A stretch of DNA of 64,000 nucleotides from Bacteroidales bacterium (lineage in GTDB: Bacteria; Bacteroidota; Bacteroidia; Bacteroidales; Muribaculaceae), in contig SFEA01000003.1 in the NCBI GenBank assembly GCA_004557385.1, positions 71,095-135,094 on the forward strand, in the 5' to 3' direction. Below are positions 20,669 through 29,695 of this stretch, in pieces. Positions within the stretch are counted from its first letter, which is position 1. Each line of letters begins with the position of its first letter. The notes beneath the pieces are model-generated. The model was given only the letters and a program-made list of their open reading frames with translations, ran no database searches and was not told the origin of the DNA. A program made the position numbers and the translations under genes.

Positions 20669-20704
20669 CAAAGTTACATCTTTACACTTGATTCTACAAT
20701 CAAA
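20669..20704 (-). promoter_or_regulatory. Promoter of the DUF4293 gene
   Basis: On the minus strand TTTG (20701-20704) and TAACTTTG (20669-20676) are separated by 24 bases, slightly long. The start codon follows 42 bases later. Confidence 0.5.
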
Positions 20705-20741
20705 TTTCATCATTTTTCTTTATATATTCTCTTCTTTATTT

Positions 20742-20749
20742 TATCTTTG
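20742..20749 (+). promoter_or_regulatory. -7 box (TATCTTTG) of the large TPR gene
   Basis: TATCTTTG lies 91 bases before the ATG at 20841. No -33 TTTG at good spacing. Confidence 0.4.
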
Positions 20750-20840
20750 GCATACGATTTGCGAACAATAGAATAACAGTGAGGAAAATGTGACCAAACT
20801 TGCCGTTTTTCGAAACTGTCACTTCAAATTATTTTTATAT

Positions 20841-23072
20841 ATGATTGAATTTTCAAACAATAACGAAAACATAAATGCAACGCGCAACTCCATAGTGAAA
20901 CTACTGCGCGAATCAAGATTATACGATGCAATCGTTCAGCTCGGCGACATGGTGACACAAACCAACGACAGCACTTTGTCGGCTGAGTTTGAACGAATAT
21001 ACAACTCCTATAAATATTTGCTCGAGTATTTTGCACGCGGGTTTAACGACCCCGACCGGCAAACACAAATCGACGGAATCGTAAACGACACTTATTTGCT
21101 AACCGACAAAGCAACGCTTAAATTATTTGCCGAAACGTCTTCAAAATTGTTTTATGTGCGTCACAACAGCAAAATATCAAATCTTGAAGATGCCATTGAG
21201 CGATATCGAAACATCAACGATACCATTGCATACACTAACTCCCAAACAGCTGCCGACAATTATGCACAGTTGATTCCGCTCTATCAGGAACGTGAATCAA
21301 TCGAACGAGACATATTCCATTATGTATGGACACAATTTCCGTTCAGCGAAGACGACAAAAATAACATCGGCGGTTTATTGTCAGCCGACACGCCGGTTCA
21401 CTTCAAATGCCTCATTATCGGAGCAATGTTGCTTGCTCTGCTTTATTACTACGACGAAGCAAAGTTGCACCTGCTAATCGACATATACACAAACTATGCT
21501 TCAACCAACGACAACGACAGCATCATATTATCAACCCGTGCTCTCACATGCCTTGCAATCGTCCTTTATCGGCACAGCAAGCGCTGCGAAGTATCGAAAA
21601 TCGTTTCGCAACGAATAGCTCTGTTGTCAGAAAAAGCCAACTTCAAATCCGACATCGAAAATGTTTTCATCAATCTTGTCCGCGCCAAGAATGCCGAAAC
21701 GCTGTCGAAATCTATTCAGGACAGCATTATCCCCGATATTATGAAAATTGCACCCGACATTATTGAGCGTGCAAAAAAGAATAAAGGTGTCATCGACATC
21801 ACGTCGCTCGAGGAGAATCCCGAGTGGCATGATATTTTCAACAAATCAGGGCTCTCTAAAAAAATTGAAGAATTCAGCAAGATGCAAACAAGTGGCGACG
21901 ATGTGTTCCTAAGCACATTTGCACACCTGAAGCACTACTCTTTCTTCAAAGATTTATATAACTGGTTCCGACCATATCACACCGACAATTCAGCCATTGC
22001 CAAAGCTATTTCAACAATGAAGCCGTCGGTTGGCACGCTCATAAGCGGCGCAACATATTTATGCGACAATGATAAATATTCTTTTGTGCTGTCGCTCAAC
22101 GAACTGAATGATTCACAACGCGATATGATGCTACAGCAATTCGACGCGCGTGGCAACGAACTCAGTGAAACTCAGGGCGAATACGACCCCTCTAAACTGC
22201 GCGAGGAAGCAATTAACATGTTCATCAAGGACATCTATCGGTTTTTCACGCTATTTTCACGCCGAAGCGAATTTGCCAATATTTTCAACAGCAAACTTGC
22301 CTTGCAAAACTGCAAACCGTTTGCCGAACACCTCAAATCGGCAACTCTGATGCAGACCATTGCCGAAATATACTTCAAAACCAAAGAATATGCCTCAGCA
22401 ATTGAATACTACAACTTTCTTGCAGAATCCTCTGAGGCAACCAACCCCATCTATCTGCAGAAAATGGGCTTTGCCTATCAAAGCTTAGGCAACTTTGACA
22501 TGGCGCTGAAGCATTACATGCGCTATTTGCTGGCAAAGGAAAACGACGTGTGGAACCTAAAACACATTGCCGCTTGCCACCGTGCTATGGGCAACCATGC
22601 CGATGCTGCTGTTTATTATGCAAAAGCATTGGAGCTAAAGCCGTCAGACATTACGCTGTCGCTCACATTAGGTCATTGCTACGTCGAAACAGGCAATTAC
22701 GAACAAGCACTGAAAGAATACTATAAAGTGGAATACCTCGACACTGCAAAGCACAGCGCTTGGCGACCGCTTGCTTGGTGCCACTTCTTGATGCGAGATT
22801 TCGATAAAAGCCGAAAGTACTACACTCTGATATTCACCGACGACACTCCAAAAGAATCCGACTACCTTAACCTCGGGCACCTGTGCTTGGCTGAAAAAAA
22901 ATTCAACGATGCAATTCAGCATTACTACGGCATATATGCATCGCTCAACTGCAACTTGCAGGCATTTGCCGACAAATGGCGAGCCGACGTGCCTCACCTC
23001 ATACAAGCAGGAATTAGCGAGCCCGACATTCCACTATTGCTTGATGCCATAATGCTTCGGCTGAAAGAATAG
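20841..23072 (+). CDS. Large cytoplasmic TPR protein, function unknown
   Basis: From the ATG at 20841 this is a 743-residue protein without a signal peptide. The first 500 residues are predicted to be helical, with no domain I recognise. From about residue 500 there is a run of tetratricopeptide repeats, for example YASAIEYYNFLAESSEATNPIYL, NFDMALKHYMRYL and NHADAAVYYAKALELKPSD. The frame is also open from a GTG at 20790, but that adds a 17-residue segment with no homolog-like character, so the ATG is preferred. It is monocistronic with a strong terminator. A scaffold role is likely; the partner is unknown. Confidence 0.75.
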   Translation: MIEFSNNNENINATRNSIVKLLRESRLYDAIVQLGDMVTQTNDSTLSAEFERIYNSYKYLLEYFARGFNDPDRQTQIDGIVNDTYLLTDKATLKLFAETSSKLFYVRHNSKISNLEDAIERYRNINDTIAYTNSQTAADNYAQLIPLYQERESIERDIFHYVWTQFPFSEDDKNNIGGLLSADTPVHFKCLIIGAMLLALLYYYDEAKLHLLIDIYTNYASTNDNDSIILSTRALTCLAIVLYRHSKRCEVSKIVSQRIALLSEKANFKSDIENVFINLVRAKNAETLSKSIQDSIIPDIMKIAPDIIERAKKNKGVIDITSLEENPEWHDIFNKSGLSKKIEEFSKMQTSGDDVFLSTFAHLKHYSFFKDLYNWFRPYHTDNSAIAKAISTMKPSVGTLISGATYLCDNDKYSFVLSLNELNDSQRDMMLQQFDARGNELSETQGEYDPSKLREEAINMFIKDIYRFFTLFSRRSEFANIFNSKLALQNCKPFAEHLKSATLMQTIAEIYFKTKEYASAIEYYNFLAESSEATNPIYLQKMGFAYQSLGNFDMALKHYMRYLLAKENDVWNLKHIAACHRAMGNHADAAVYYAKALELKPSDITLSLTLGHCYVETGNYEQALKEYYKVEYLDTAKHSAWRPLAWCHFLMRDFDKSRKYYTLIFTDDTPKESDYLNLGHLCLAEKKFNDAIQHYYGIYASLNCNLQAFADKWRADVPHLIQAGISEPDIPLLLDAIMLRLKE

Positions 23073-23083
23073 GACAAAATTAA

Positions 23084-23135
23084 AATCCGGCTGCATATCA
23101 GCTGTCAAGCTATGCAACCGGATTGTTTGTTTATT
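23084..23135 (+). terminator. Terminator between the TPR gene and aqpZ, possibly bidirectional
   Basis: AATCCGG-C-TGCATA (23084-23097) pairs with TATGCA-A-CCGGATT (23111-23124), with one internal mismatch. A T-rich tail follows. It lies between convergent genes and could serve both. Confidence 0.75.
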
Positions 23136-23153
23136 TACACTTTGATTATTCTT

Positions 23154-23822
23154 TTACTTGTCAGAGGCAAGCACCTTCCAAACCACAGCCGAAAGAACTG
23201 CGCCAACTGTAGGGGCAACAATAAATACCCACAAATCGGCAAGCGCCTGACCACCTTCAAACAAAGCCGGACCAATAGAACGAGCCGGATTCACTGATGT
23301 GCCAGTGTAATGAATGCCAACCAAGTGGATGAGCACGAGGCTTAAACCTATTGCCAATCCGGCAAAGTTACCAGCACCCTTCTTTGCATCGGTAGTACCC
23401 AAAACAACAAGCACAAACACAAAAGTCAACACCACTTCAACCAATACGCCATTAGCAACACCCATGTTGCAAGCATTAGCGCCAGTTGCAGTGCCAACTG
23501 CTGGAATAGTAGCTGTAGTTACCATTGCATACAAAACAGCCGATGCCAAAACCGCACCAATCACCTGTGCCACAATGTAGCCCACTGCATCCTTGCCAGA
23601 GATTCTACCAGAGACCAAGCATCCAATAGTTATTGCCGGATTAATGTGACATCCACTAATTCCTCCTATTGTATATGCCATTGCAACCACAGCTAAGCCA
23701 AATGCCAATGCGGTGCCAACTACCGACGCCATATCAACGCCGCAATTCAAACTTACTGCAGTTCCGCAGCCAAACAGTGTGAGAACAAAAGTTCCTACTA
23801 ATTCTGCCAAATACTTTTTCAT
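23154..23822 (-). CDS. aqpZ: Aquaporin (AqpZ type)
   Basis: This is a 222-residue major intrinsic protein with six membrane helices and both half-helix NPA boxes, SGCHINPAITIG near residue 65 and TSVNPARSIGP near 185. NPARS after the second box, together with short loops, points to a water channel rather than a glycerol facilitator, which has NPARD. The ATG at 23822 gives the usual N-terminus MKKYLAELVGTFVLTLFG. A frame opening 15 codons further upstream is unlikely to be used because it coincides with the -7 region. It is convergent with the TPR gene and divergent from the M3 peptidase. Confidence 0.92.
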   Translation of the reverse strand: MKKYLAELVGTFVLTLFGCGTAVSLNCGVDMASVVGTALAFGLAVVAMAYTIGGISGCHINPAITIGCLVSGRISGKDAVGYIVAQVIGAVLASAVLYAMVTTATIPAVGTATGANACNMGVANGVLVEVVLTFVFVLVVLGTTDAKKGAGNFAGLAIGLSLVLIHLVGIHYTGTSVNPARSIGPALFEGGQALADLWVFIVAPTVGAVLSAVVWKVLASDK

Positions 23823-23864
23823 AATAAAAAAATTAAAATTAAAACAGCATATTAATTGTTTCTT

Positions 23865-23872
23865 CAAATATA
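23865..23872 (-). promoter_or_regulatory. -7 box (TATATTTG) of aqpZ
   Basis: TATATTTG on the minus strand lies 42 bases upstream of the aqpZ ATG at 23822. Confidence 0.5.
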
Positions 23873-23943
23873 GCGATTTATTTTGTAGAATTACACTTTT
23901 AGCCTTTTTTTTGTTTCACATTCGTTATTTAGTCATTTTTTTG

Positions 23944-23951
23944 TAATTTTG
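23944..23951 (+). promoter_or_regulatory. -7 box (TAATTTTG) of the M3 peptidase gene
   Basis: TAATTTTG lies 45 bases before the ATG at 23997. It excludes the alternative in-frame TTG at 23949, which lies inside the box. Confidence 0.5.
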
Positions 23952-23996
23952 CGATACAATTATAACTTAGTCGCTAACCAATCAATTTATAAAAGT

Positions 23997-26114
23997 ATGA
24001 GTTTAAAAAAACTATTCTTTATTCTATTTATCTCAGGCACATTTACTATGAGCGCAGAAAACGTATTACTAAAAGAATTTCGCACCACAAACGGTGCAAT
24101 TCCGTTCGACAAGATTGCAAAATCAGATTTTGAACCAGCCATCGATTTCGCCATCAAAGAGCACAATAGCGAGATTGACGCAATAACCAGCAACCCCGAA
24201 AAACCCACTTTCGAAAATACGATTGTCGCCTTAGACCAAAGCGGCAAAACAATTGGCAGAGTGATTCGCGTGTTTGATGCATTAAACAATGCTGATGCCG
24301 ACGACGAGCTCCTTGCCATCTCTGAACGAATCACCCCAAAATGCTCGGCACACTCTGCAAGCATCATTCTCAACGAAAAGCTGTGGCAACGAATCAAATA
24401 TGTTCACGACAACTGCGACATCTCGAAGCTCGATACTGAAAGCAGAACGTTGTTGAAAAACACCTATGATGAGTTTGTAAACAACGGAGCGTCGCTTGAA
24501 GGTGATAAACGCGACCAGTATCGCAACCTGCTCGAGAAACTCTCTAATGCCACCCTTAAATTTGGTCAAAATGCTCTAAAAGCCACCAGTTCATATAACA
24601 TGTGGCTCACTGCCGACCAACTTCAGGGACTGCCCGAAAGCGCCATCGACGCTGCCAAAGCCGATGCTAAAAGCAAAAACAACGAAGGTGGTGAATACCT
24701 TATCACCCTTCAATATCCAAGCTATTCGGCGTTCATGAAGTATTCTTCTAATAGAGAGCTCCGCAAGCAACTCTACATTGCTTATAACTCGCAATGCACA
24801 TCAGGCGAGTTCGACAACACGGCTATCGAAAAAGATATCGCCTACATGCGATATGAATTAGCAAAGCTATTGGGCTTCAGCAACTATGCCGAATATAACT
24901 TGAAGAATACAATGGCAGGCACTCCCGAAAACGTCTATAACCTTCTCAACCAACTTCGCGATGCCTACCGCGATGCCCAAAAGAAAGAAATCAAAGAGCT
25001 TGCCGAGTATGCATCAAAAATCGAAGGCAAAAAAATCACCCTTATGCCTTGGGACTACTCTTACTACTACGAGAAGCTCAAAGACAGCAAATATCAGTTT
25101 AACGACGAGGTGCTTCGCCCATATTTCGAACTGAACAATGTGATAGCAGGCGTTTTCGGTTTTGCCACAAAGATGTACGGCTTGCATTTCACCGAAAACT
25201 TCGATGCTCAAGTCTATCACCCCGATGTAAAAGTATATAACGTCACTGACGAAAACGGCAAATACATAGGCATGCTCTACGCCGACTTCTTTCCAAGAAG
25301 CACAAAACGAAGCGGAGCTTGGATGACTGAGTTCGGCGGACAATACATCGACAATAACGGCAAGAATGTGCGTCCGTTAATCACAATCGTCACCAACTTC
25401 ACCCCACCAACCGAAAACAAACCATCACTCTTGACATTCGATGAAGTGGAAACATTCCTCCACGAATTTGGTCACGCCCTGCACGGACTGCTCACCGACT
25501 GCAAATACGCTTCGCTGTCTGGCACAAGCGTACGCCACGACTTTGTAGAGCTTCCGTCGCAGTTCAACGAGAATTACCTCACTCAAAAGGAATTTCTCGA
25601 CAGCTTTGCAAAGCACTACATCACCGGCGAAAAGATTCCTCAAGAAATCATCGACAAGATTGTTGCTGCATCGCAGTTTGGCGCAGCGTATGCATGTGTT
25701 CGGCAGCTGAACTTCGGTTACCTCGACATGGCTTGGCACACAATCACCACACCTGTTGACGACCCTGTGAAATTCGAGGCCGATGCCATTGCAAGCGTTG
25801 AAATATTTCCGGCTGTCAAGGGCACTGCAATCTCACCAAAATTCACCCATATCTTTGCCGGAGGCTATGCTGCAGGCTACTATGGATATAAATGGGCTGA
25901 AGTGCTTGATGCCGACGCCTTCTCAAAATTCCTCGAAACAGGCATCTTCAACCCCGAGACTGCACACTCCTTCCGAGACAACATTCTTAAGCGCGGCGGA
26001 AGTGAAGAACCTATGATTCTATACAAACGATTCCGTGGCCAAGAACCCACAATTGACGCCCTTTTGAAACGCGACGGCATCATTAAGACCGCCAAAAAAG
26101 GTAAAAAGAAATAA
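23997..26114 (+). CDS. dcp: M3 family metallopeptidase (peptidyl-dipeptidase Dcp-like), exported
   Basis: This is a 705-residue thimet-oligopeptidase-family zinc peptidase. The zinc site HEFGH is at residues 489-493, in ETFLHEFGHALHGLL. The third ligand Glu lies in the downstream SVRHDFVELPSQFNENY stretch, and a C-terminal substrate-binding region FAGGYAAGYYGYKWAEVLDADAF follows. These features place it in the M3A/Dcp-oligopeptidase A branch, which removes C-terminal dipeptides or cleaves short oligopeptides. The N-terminus (MSLKKLFFILFISGTFTMSAEN) is a signal peptide, so a periplasmic role in peptide use is likely. It is monocistronic, with its own promoter and terminator. Confidence 0.9.
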   Translation: MSLKKLFFILFISGTFTMSAENVLLKEFRTTNGAIPFDKIAKSDFEPAIDFAIKEHNSEIDAITSNPEKPTFENTIVALDQSGKTIGRVIRVFDALNNADADDELLAISERITPKCSAHSASIILNEKLWQRIKYVHDNCDISKLDTESRTLLKNTYDEFVNNGASLEGDKRDQYRNLLEKLSNATLKFGQNALKATSSYNMWLTADQLQGLPESAIDAAKADAKSKNNEGGEYLITLQYPSYSAFMKYSSNRELRKQLYIAYNSQCTSGEFDNTAIEKDIAYMRYELAKLLGFSNYAEYNLKNTMAGTPENVYNLLNQLRDAYRDAQKKEIKELAEYASKIEGKKITLMPWDYSYYYEKLKDSKYQFNDEVLRPYFELNNVIAGVFGFATKMYGLHFTENFDAQVYHPDVKVYNVTDENGKYIGMLYADFFPRSTKRSGAWMTEFGGQYIDNNGKNVRPLITIVTNFTPPTENKPSLLTFDEVETFLHEFGHALHGLLTDCKYASLSGTSVRHDFVELPSQFNENYLTQKEFLDSFAKHYITGEKIPQEIIDKIVAASQFGAAYACVRQLNFGYLDMAWHTITTPVDDPVKFEADAIASVEIFPAVKGTAISPKFTHIFAGGYAAGYYGYKWAEVLDADAFSKFLETGIFNPETAHSFRDNILKRGGSEEPMILYKRFRGQEPTIDALLKRDGIIKTAKKGKKK

Positions 26115-26148
26115 CGAACAAATATTTTAACATTTTTGTTAATAAAAT

Positions 26149-26175
26149 AAGGAGCATTTCAGTGCTCCTTTATTT
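26149..26175 (+). terminator. Rho-independent terminator after the M3 peptidase gene
   Basis: An 8-bp stem AAGGAGCA/TGCTCCTT (26149-26156 with 26163-26170) is followed by TATTTTTATTTTT. Confidence 0.85.
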
Positions 26176-26185
26176 TTATTTTTAC

Positions 26186-26193
26186 TACTTTTG
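26186..26193 (+). promoter_or_regulatory. -7 box (TACTTTTG) of the dCMP deaminase operon
   Basis: TACTTTTG lies directly downstream of the preceding terminator and 60 bases ahead of the deaminase ATG. It is probably the promoter for the following five genes. Confidence 0.5.
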
Positions 26194-26253
26194 TAAGTTA
26201 AATGTTGTAAAAACCAGTATAACCAGAATTAGCAGCATTTGCTAATATAGATT

Positions 26254-26697
26254 ATGAAAATGGAAACCCTGTCAGACAAGCAATTCGCACTTGACAAACG
26301 CTACTTGCGCATGGCTACAATTTGGGCCGAGAACTCATATTGCCGCCGCCGACAAGTAGGGGCAATTATCGTTAAAGATAAAATGATAATATCCGATGGT
26401 TTTAATGGAACACCTTCGGGATTCGAAAATGTGTGTGAAGACGAAAACGACACCACAAAGCCATACGTACTTCATGCCGAAGCTAATGCGATAACCAAAG
26501 TTGCACGTAGCAGCAACAGCAGCGATGGCGCCACACTATACGTCACTACCTCGCCGTGCATCGAGTGCTCAAAGCTAATTATTCAAGCAGGCATCAAGCG
26601 AGTTGTTTTCAACGAACTTTACCGTATGCACGATGGCATAAACTTGCTCAAGCGAGCTGGCGTGGAATGTGTGCAAATCGATTTATACGACAAGTAG
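26254..26697 (+). CDS. dCMP deaminase family protein
   Basis: This 147-residue zinc cytidine/deoxycytidylate deaminase converts dCMP to dUMP for thymidylate supply. The catalytic motif HAEANAI carries the zinc His and proton-shuttling Glu near residues 80-84, and PCIECSKLI carries the two zinc cysteines. CRRRQVGAIIVKDKMIISDGFNGTPSG is typical of the dCMP/ComEB-type group. It is followed after 60 bases by the S41 protease and is probably the first gene of a run that ends with the LuxR regulator. Confidence 0.92.
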   Translation: MKMETLSDKQFALDKRYLRMATIWAENSYCRRRQVGAIIVKDKMIISDGFNGTPSGFENVCEDENDTTKPYVLHAEANAITKVARSSNSSDGATLYVTTSPCIECSKLIIQAGIKRVVFNELYRMHDGINLLKRAGVECVQIDLYDK

Positions 26698-26757
26698 AAC
26701 ACGTGCAACACAAAAAGTTATTTTGAGTATTTCATCATTTTCTAAATTATACAAAAA

Positions 26758-28383
26758 ATGAGTTCACCAAAGCAACCTTCCACCTGGCTCCCATTGGCAA
26801 TAGCCGCGTCGGTGGTTATAGGGTTATTTTTAGGAAGCCGGTTTTCTGGTCAGAAATACAATGCCGACTACGACCGAAAGCTAAATATGATTCTTAATCT
26901 CATCTCTGATGACTACGTCGACACTATGAAGATAGCCGATTTGGTTGAACTGACAATTCCCGAATTGCTTAAGAACCTCGACCCTCACACCACATATTTC
27001 ACGGCTGACGAACTGAAACAAGCTAACGAAGACCTCGACGGAAAATTTAGCGGCATCGGCATCTCGTTCATGCTGATGAACGACTCCATCAACATCATTG
27101 AAATTATTTCAGGTGGTCCTGCCGAAAAGGCGGGGTTGATGGCTGGCGACCGCATCGTTACCATTAACGACTCTACCTGCGTTGGCAAAAATATAAGCGA
27201 TGTCGACGTTAAAAACAGAATTCGTGGGGTGAAAGATTCTGTAGTCAAACTGGGCATCAAGCGCAACAACTCAAAAAAACTGCTTTACTTTGTTGTTAAG
27301 CGTGGCGACATTCCCGTCAACTCTATCGATGCATCTTATATGCTCGACAAACAAAACGGTTACATCAAGGTGAACAAATTTGGGCGCACAACCTACGACG
27401 AATTCCTCAGCAGCCTGATTAAACTGAAATCGGAAGGCGCGAAGAACTACATCGTCGACCTTCGCGGCAATGGTGGCGGCATTATGGAAACTGCAATATT
27501 GATGGCAAACGAATTCTTGCCGGAGAACGAGCTGATTGTATACACACGAAGCCGCGACAAACGCAACGACTCTCAGGTGTGGAGCGACGGCAACGGTTCG
27601 TTTCAAGACGCTCAGCTTGTTGTGCTCATCGACGAGTTTTCGGCAAGCTCAAGCGAGATACTTGCCGGCGCAATTCAGGACAACGACCGCGGATTAATTG
27701 TCGGTTGTCGCTCGTTTGGCAAGGGTCTTGTGCAACGACAATTCACCCTACCCGACAGCAGTGCCATTAGAATGACCATTGCCCGATACTATACACCATC
27801 GGGCCGCTCGATACAAAAAGATTATAAGAACAAGCAATCAGCTTACGAGGACGAACTCATACAGCGATTCAGCAACGGTGAGCTTTATAGCCGCGACAGC
27901 ATAAAAATCGACCAAAGCAAGTTGTTTGAAACTGCACACGGGCGCAAAGTGTATGGCGGTGGTGGCATTGTTCCTGATATATTTGTGGCTCGCGACACCA
28001 CTGGATTCACTTCATATTATGCCGCTGTGCTCAATGCCGGTCTTATGCAAAAATATGCTTATCGCTACACCGACAACAATCGCCGACAGTTTGCTAAGCT
28101 GAAAGACTATAAGCAATTCTTGCGCACTTTGCCTAACGACGATTCGCTGCTTATGGATTTCGTGTCGTATGCCGCCAAGAATGGGGTGCCGGCTCGCTGG
28201 TATTACATCAACATCTCTCGCGACGTCATTCTCACCCAAATCAAGGCACTGATGGCGCGCGACATATTTGGCAACGATGCATTCTACCCCATCTACAACC
28301 GTAGCGACAAGGATATTGAAGTTGCATTGAAAGCAATCAACAAGCACAAAGCCACATTCCCTATCCTTCCGTCCGACCAATAA
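26758..28383 (+). CDS. ctp: S41 family C-terminal processing protease
   Basis: This is a 541-residue protease with one N-terminal membrane anchor (LAIAASVVIGLFLGSRF) and a PDZ domain (about residues 95-180, with GIGISFMLMNDSINI and AGLMAGDRIVTINDSTCVG). The S41 catalytic domain has the nucleophile Ser in SASSSEILAGAIQ and the Lys base in SFGKGLVQ. Tail-specific proteases of this kind cleave exported proteins from a C-terminal recognition tail. The periplasmic side is inferred from the anchor. It lies 12 bases ahead of the cyclo-ligase gene. Confidence 0.93.
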   Translation: MSSPKQPSTWLPLAIAASVVIGLFLGSRFSGQKYNADYDRKLNMILNLISDDYVDTMKIADLVELTIPELLKNLDPHTTYFTADELKQANEDLDGKFSGIGISFMLMNDSINIIEIISGGPAEKAGLMAGDRIVTINDSTCVGKNISDVDVKNRIRGVKDSVVKLGIKRNNSKKLLYFVVKRGDIPVNSIDASYMLDKQNGYIKVNKFGRTTYDEFLSSLIKLKSEGAKNYIVDLRGNGGGIMETAILMANEFLPENELIVYTRSRDKRNDSQVWSDGNGSFQDAQLVVLIDEFSASSSEILAGAIQDNDRGLIVGCRSFGKGLVQRQFTLPDSSAIRMTIARYYTPSGRSIQKDYKNKQSAYEDELIQRFSNGELYSRDSIKIDQSKLFETAHGRKVYGGGGIVPDIFVARDTTGFTSYYAAVLNAGLMQKYAYRYTDNNRRQFAKLKDYKQFLRTLPNDDSLLMDFVSYAAKNGVPARWYYINISRDVILTQIKALMARDIFGNDAFYPIYNRSDKDIEVALKAINKHKATFPILPSDQ

Positions 28384-28395
28384 TGTGTGCTACAA

Positions 28396-28950
28396 ATGAA
28401 AAGTAAAAGCGAACTACGTAAATACATCCGGCAACTGAAAACGCTACTCACGCCAGCCGAAAAACAACGGCAAGCCAACAGCGTGTTTCACGACATTGAG
28501 TGCCTCAAGCAGTTCAAGGATGCCAAAGTGGTTTTGCTTTATCACTCGCTACCCGACGAACTGCCCACACACAGCATCATCGACCAATGGAGCAGCACGA
28601 AAACGATTCTTCTTCCACGAGTCGACGGCGAATACCTGCGACTCTACCGATACTCTCCCACCCTTATGGTTCACGGAAGCTATAACATTTCGGAACCGTC
28701 GATGTCGTGTCAAGAATATTCAATCGGCGACGTCGACCTGGCAATTATCCCGGCAATGGCTTTCGACCGCAAAGGACACCGACTCGGACGCGGCAAAGGA
28801 TTCTACGACCGCTTGCTCGCCACGTCGTCGGTGATGAAAATTGGCGTCGCCTTCAATTCGCAAATTGTAAGAAATGTTCCTGCCGATGCTTTCGACATAG
28901 GCATGAACATGGTGATTACCGATAAAAGCCTATTCATTGTAAACATCTAA
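28396..28950 (+). CDS. 5-formyltetrahydrofolate cyclo-ligase
   Basis: This 184-residue enzyme uses ATP to convert 5-formyl-THF to 5,10-methenyl-THF, returning a storage folate to one-carbon metabolism. The family motif RKGHRLGRGKGFYDRLL (ATP and substrate site) lies near residues 130-146, preceded by DLAIIPAMAFD. The N-terminal KSELRKYIRQLKTLLTP is typical. The ATG at 28396 is chosen over a GTG three codons upstream. It is in operon with the preceding protease and, 34 bases on, with the RIC-like gene. Confidence 0.92.
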   Translation: MKSKSELRKYIRQLKTLLTPAEKQRQANSVFHDIECLKQFKDAKVVLLYHSLPDELPTHSIIDQWSSTKTILLPRVDGEYLRLYRYSPTLMVHGSYNISEPSMSCQEYSIGDVDLAIIPAMAFDRKGHRLGRGKGFYDRLLATSSVMKIGVAFNSQIVRNVPADAFDIGMNMVITDKSLFIVNI

Positions 28951-28984
28951 TAACTATTATTCAATTTTTCAACTACCCTAAACA

Positions 28985-29695
28985 ATGACCATAGTAAACT
29001 ACGAATCAAAACTTTGCGATTTGCTTTCGTTCGACCCTGCAATTATCACCGTGCTCAATCGCTTCGACATACAGCTTGGCGTAAGCGACAAAACCGTCAC
29101 AAAGGTTTGCGAAGAAAAAGGAATCGACAAAGCCTTTTTCACCACCATGCTCAACACATTCATAAATAAAGACTATTTCCCGCAAGAAATACTCAGTACA
29201 TTCAGTGCTGCCAAGATAATTGACTACCTAACCAAGACAAACAATTACTATCAATACTATCAGATTCCGAACATCGAACGGCATTTTGCCTATCTCCTGT
29301 CAAAAAGCGATGCAAACAACAGCAGCCTTGCCATTATACAAAAGTTCTTCTTCGAGGTGAAACAGGAGCTTCAATTGCGCATCCATGACGACTGCACAAC
29401 ATGGTTTCCGCAAATCATCAATCTTGAGCAGGCAATCGGGCATGTTACAATAGCACACATCGATGCTAATATATGCCAGGAAGATTCAATCGAGGCAAAG
29501 GTAAGCGATTTGATGAACATGTTCATTATGCACCTATCGGGCACCTACGATGTCAATCTGGCGCATGCAGTGCTCACCGCCATCTATGCGCTCAAGAAAG
29601 ACATCAGCCAAAACAACCGCATCAGAGAGCGCATTCTTCGACCACTGCACGAAGCGCTTCTTTCAACACAAAGCGAGGCAAATCATGGGCTATAA
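28985..29695 (+). CDS. RIC/YtfE-like protein lacking the cysteines and most metal ligands
   Basis: This 236-residue protein resembles the di-iron repair-of-iron-centres family (E. coli YtfE, ScdA). The stretch LNRFDIQLGVSDKTVTKVC corresponds to the RIC N-terminal FRKYDMDYCCGGKQTL region but has no Cys-Cys. AKIIDYLTKTNNYYQYYQIPNI corresponds to [21 protein letters not shown] without the histidines. At the later hemerythrin-type positions His/Glu ligands are also replaced (RIHDDCTTWFP; NNRIRERILRP). A di-iron site therefore looks unlikely and a sensor or adaptor role is possible. It overlaps the LuxR gene by 11 bases, suggesting the two products work together. The alignment was made by eye from memory, so the family call is tentative. 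Confidence 0.55.
   Translation: MTIVNYESKLCDLLSFDPAIITVLNRFDIQLGVSDKTVTKVCEEKGIDKAFFTTMLNTFINKDYFPQEILSTFSAAKIIDYLTKTNNYYQYYQIPNIERHFAYLLSKSDANNSSLAIIQKFFFEVKQELQLRIHDDCTTWFPQIINLEQAIGHVTIAHIDANICQEDSIEAKVSDLMNMFIMHLSGTYDVNLAHAVLTAIYALKKDISQNNRIRERILRPLHEALLSTQSEANHGL

Noticed and set aside
20790..20840. GTG start adding 17 residues to the large TPR protein
   Set aside because: The extension has no support beyond an open frame. The ATG at 20841 is a better start.
29550..29684. Upstream extension of the LuxR gene
   Set aside because: It would lie inside the preceding gene in another frame. The receiver-like fold starts at the ATG 29685.
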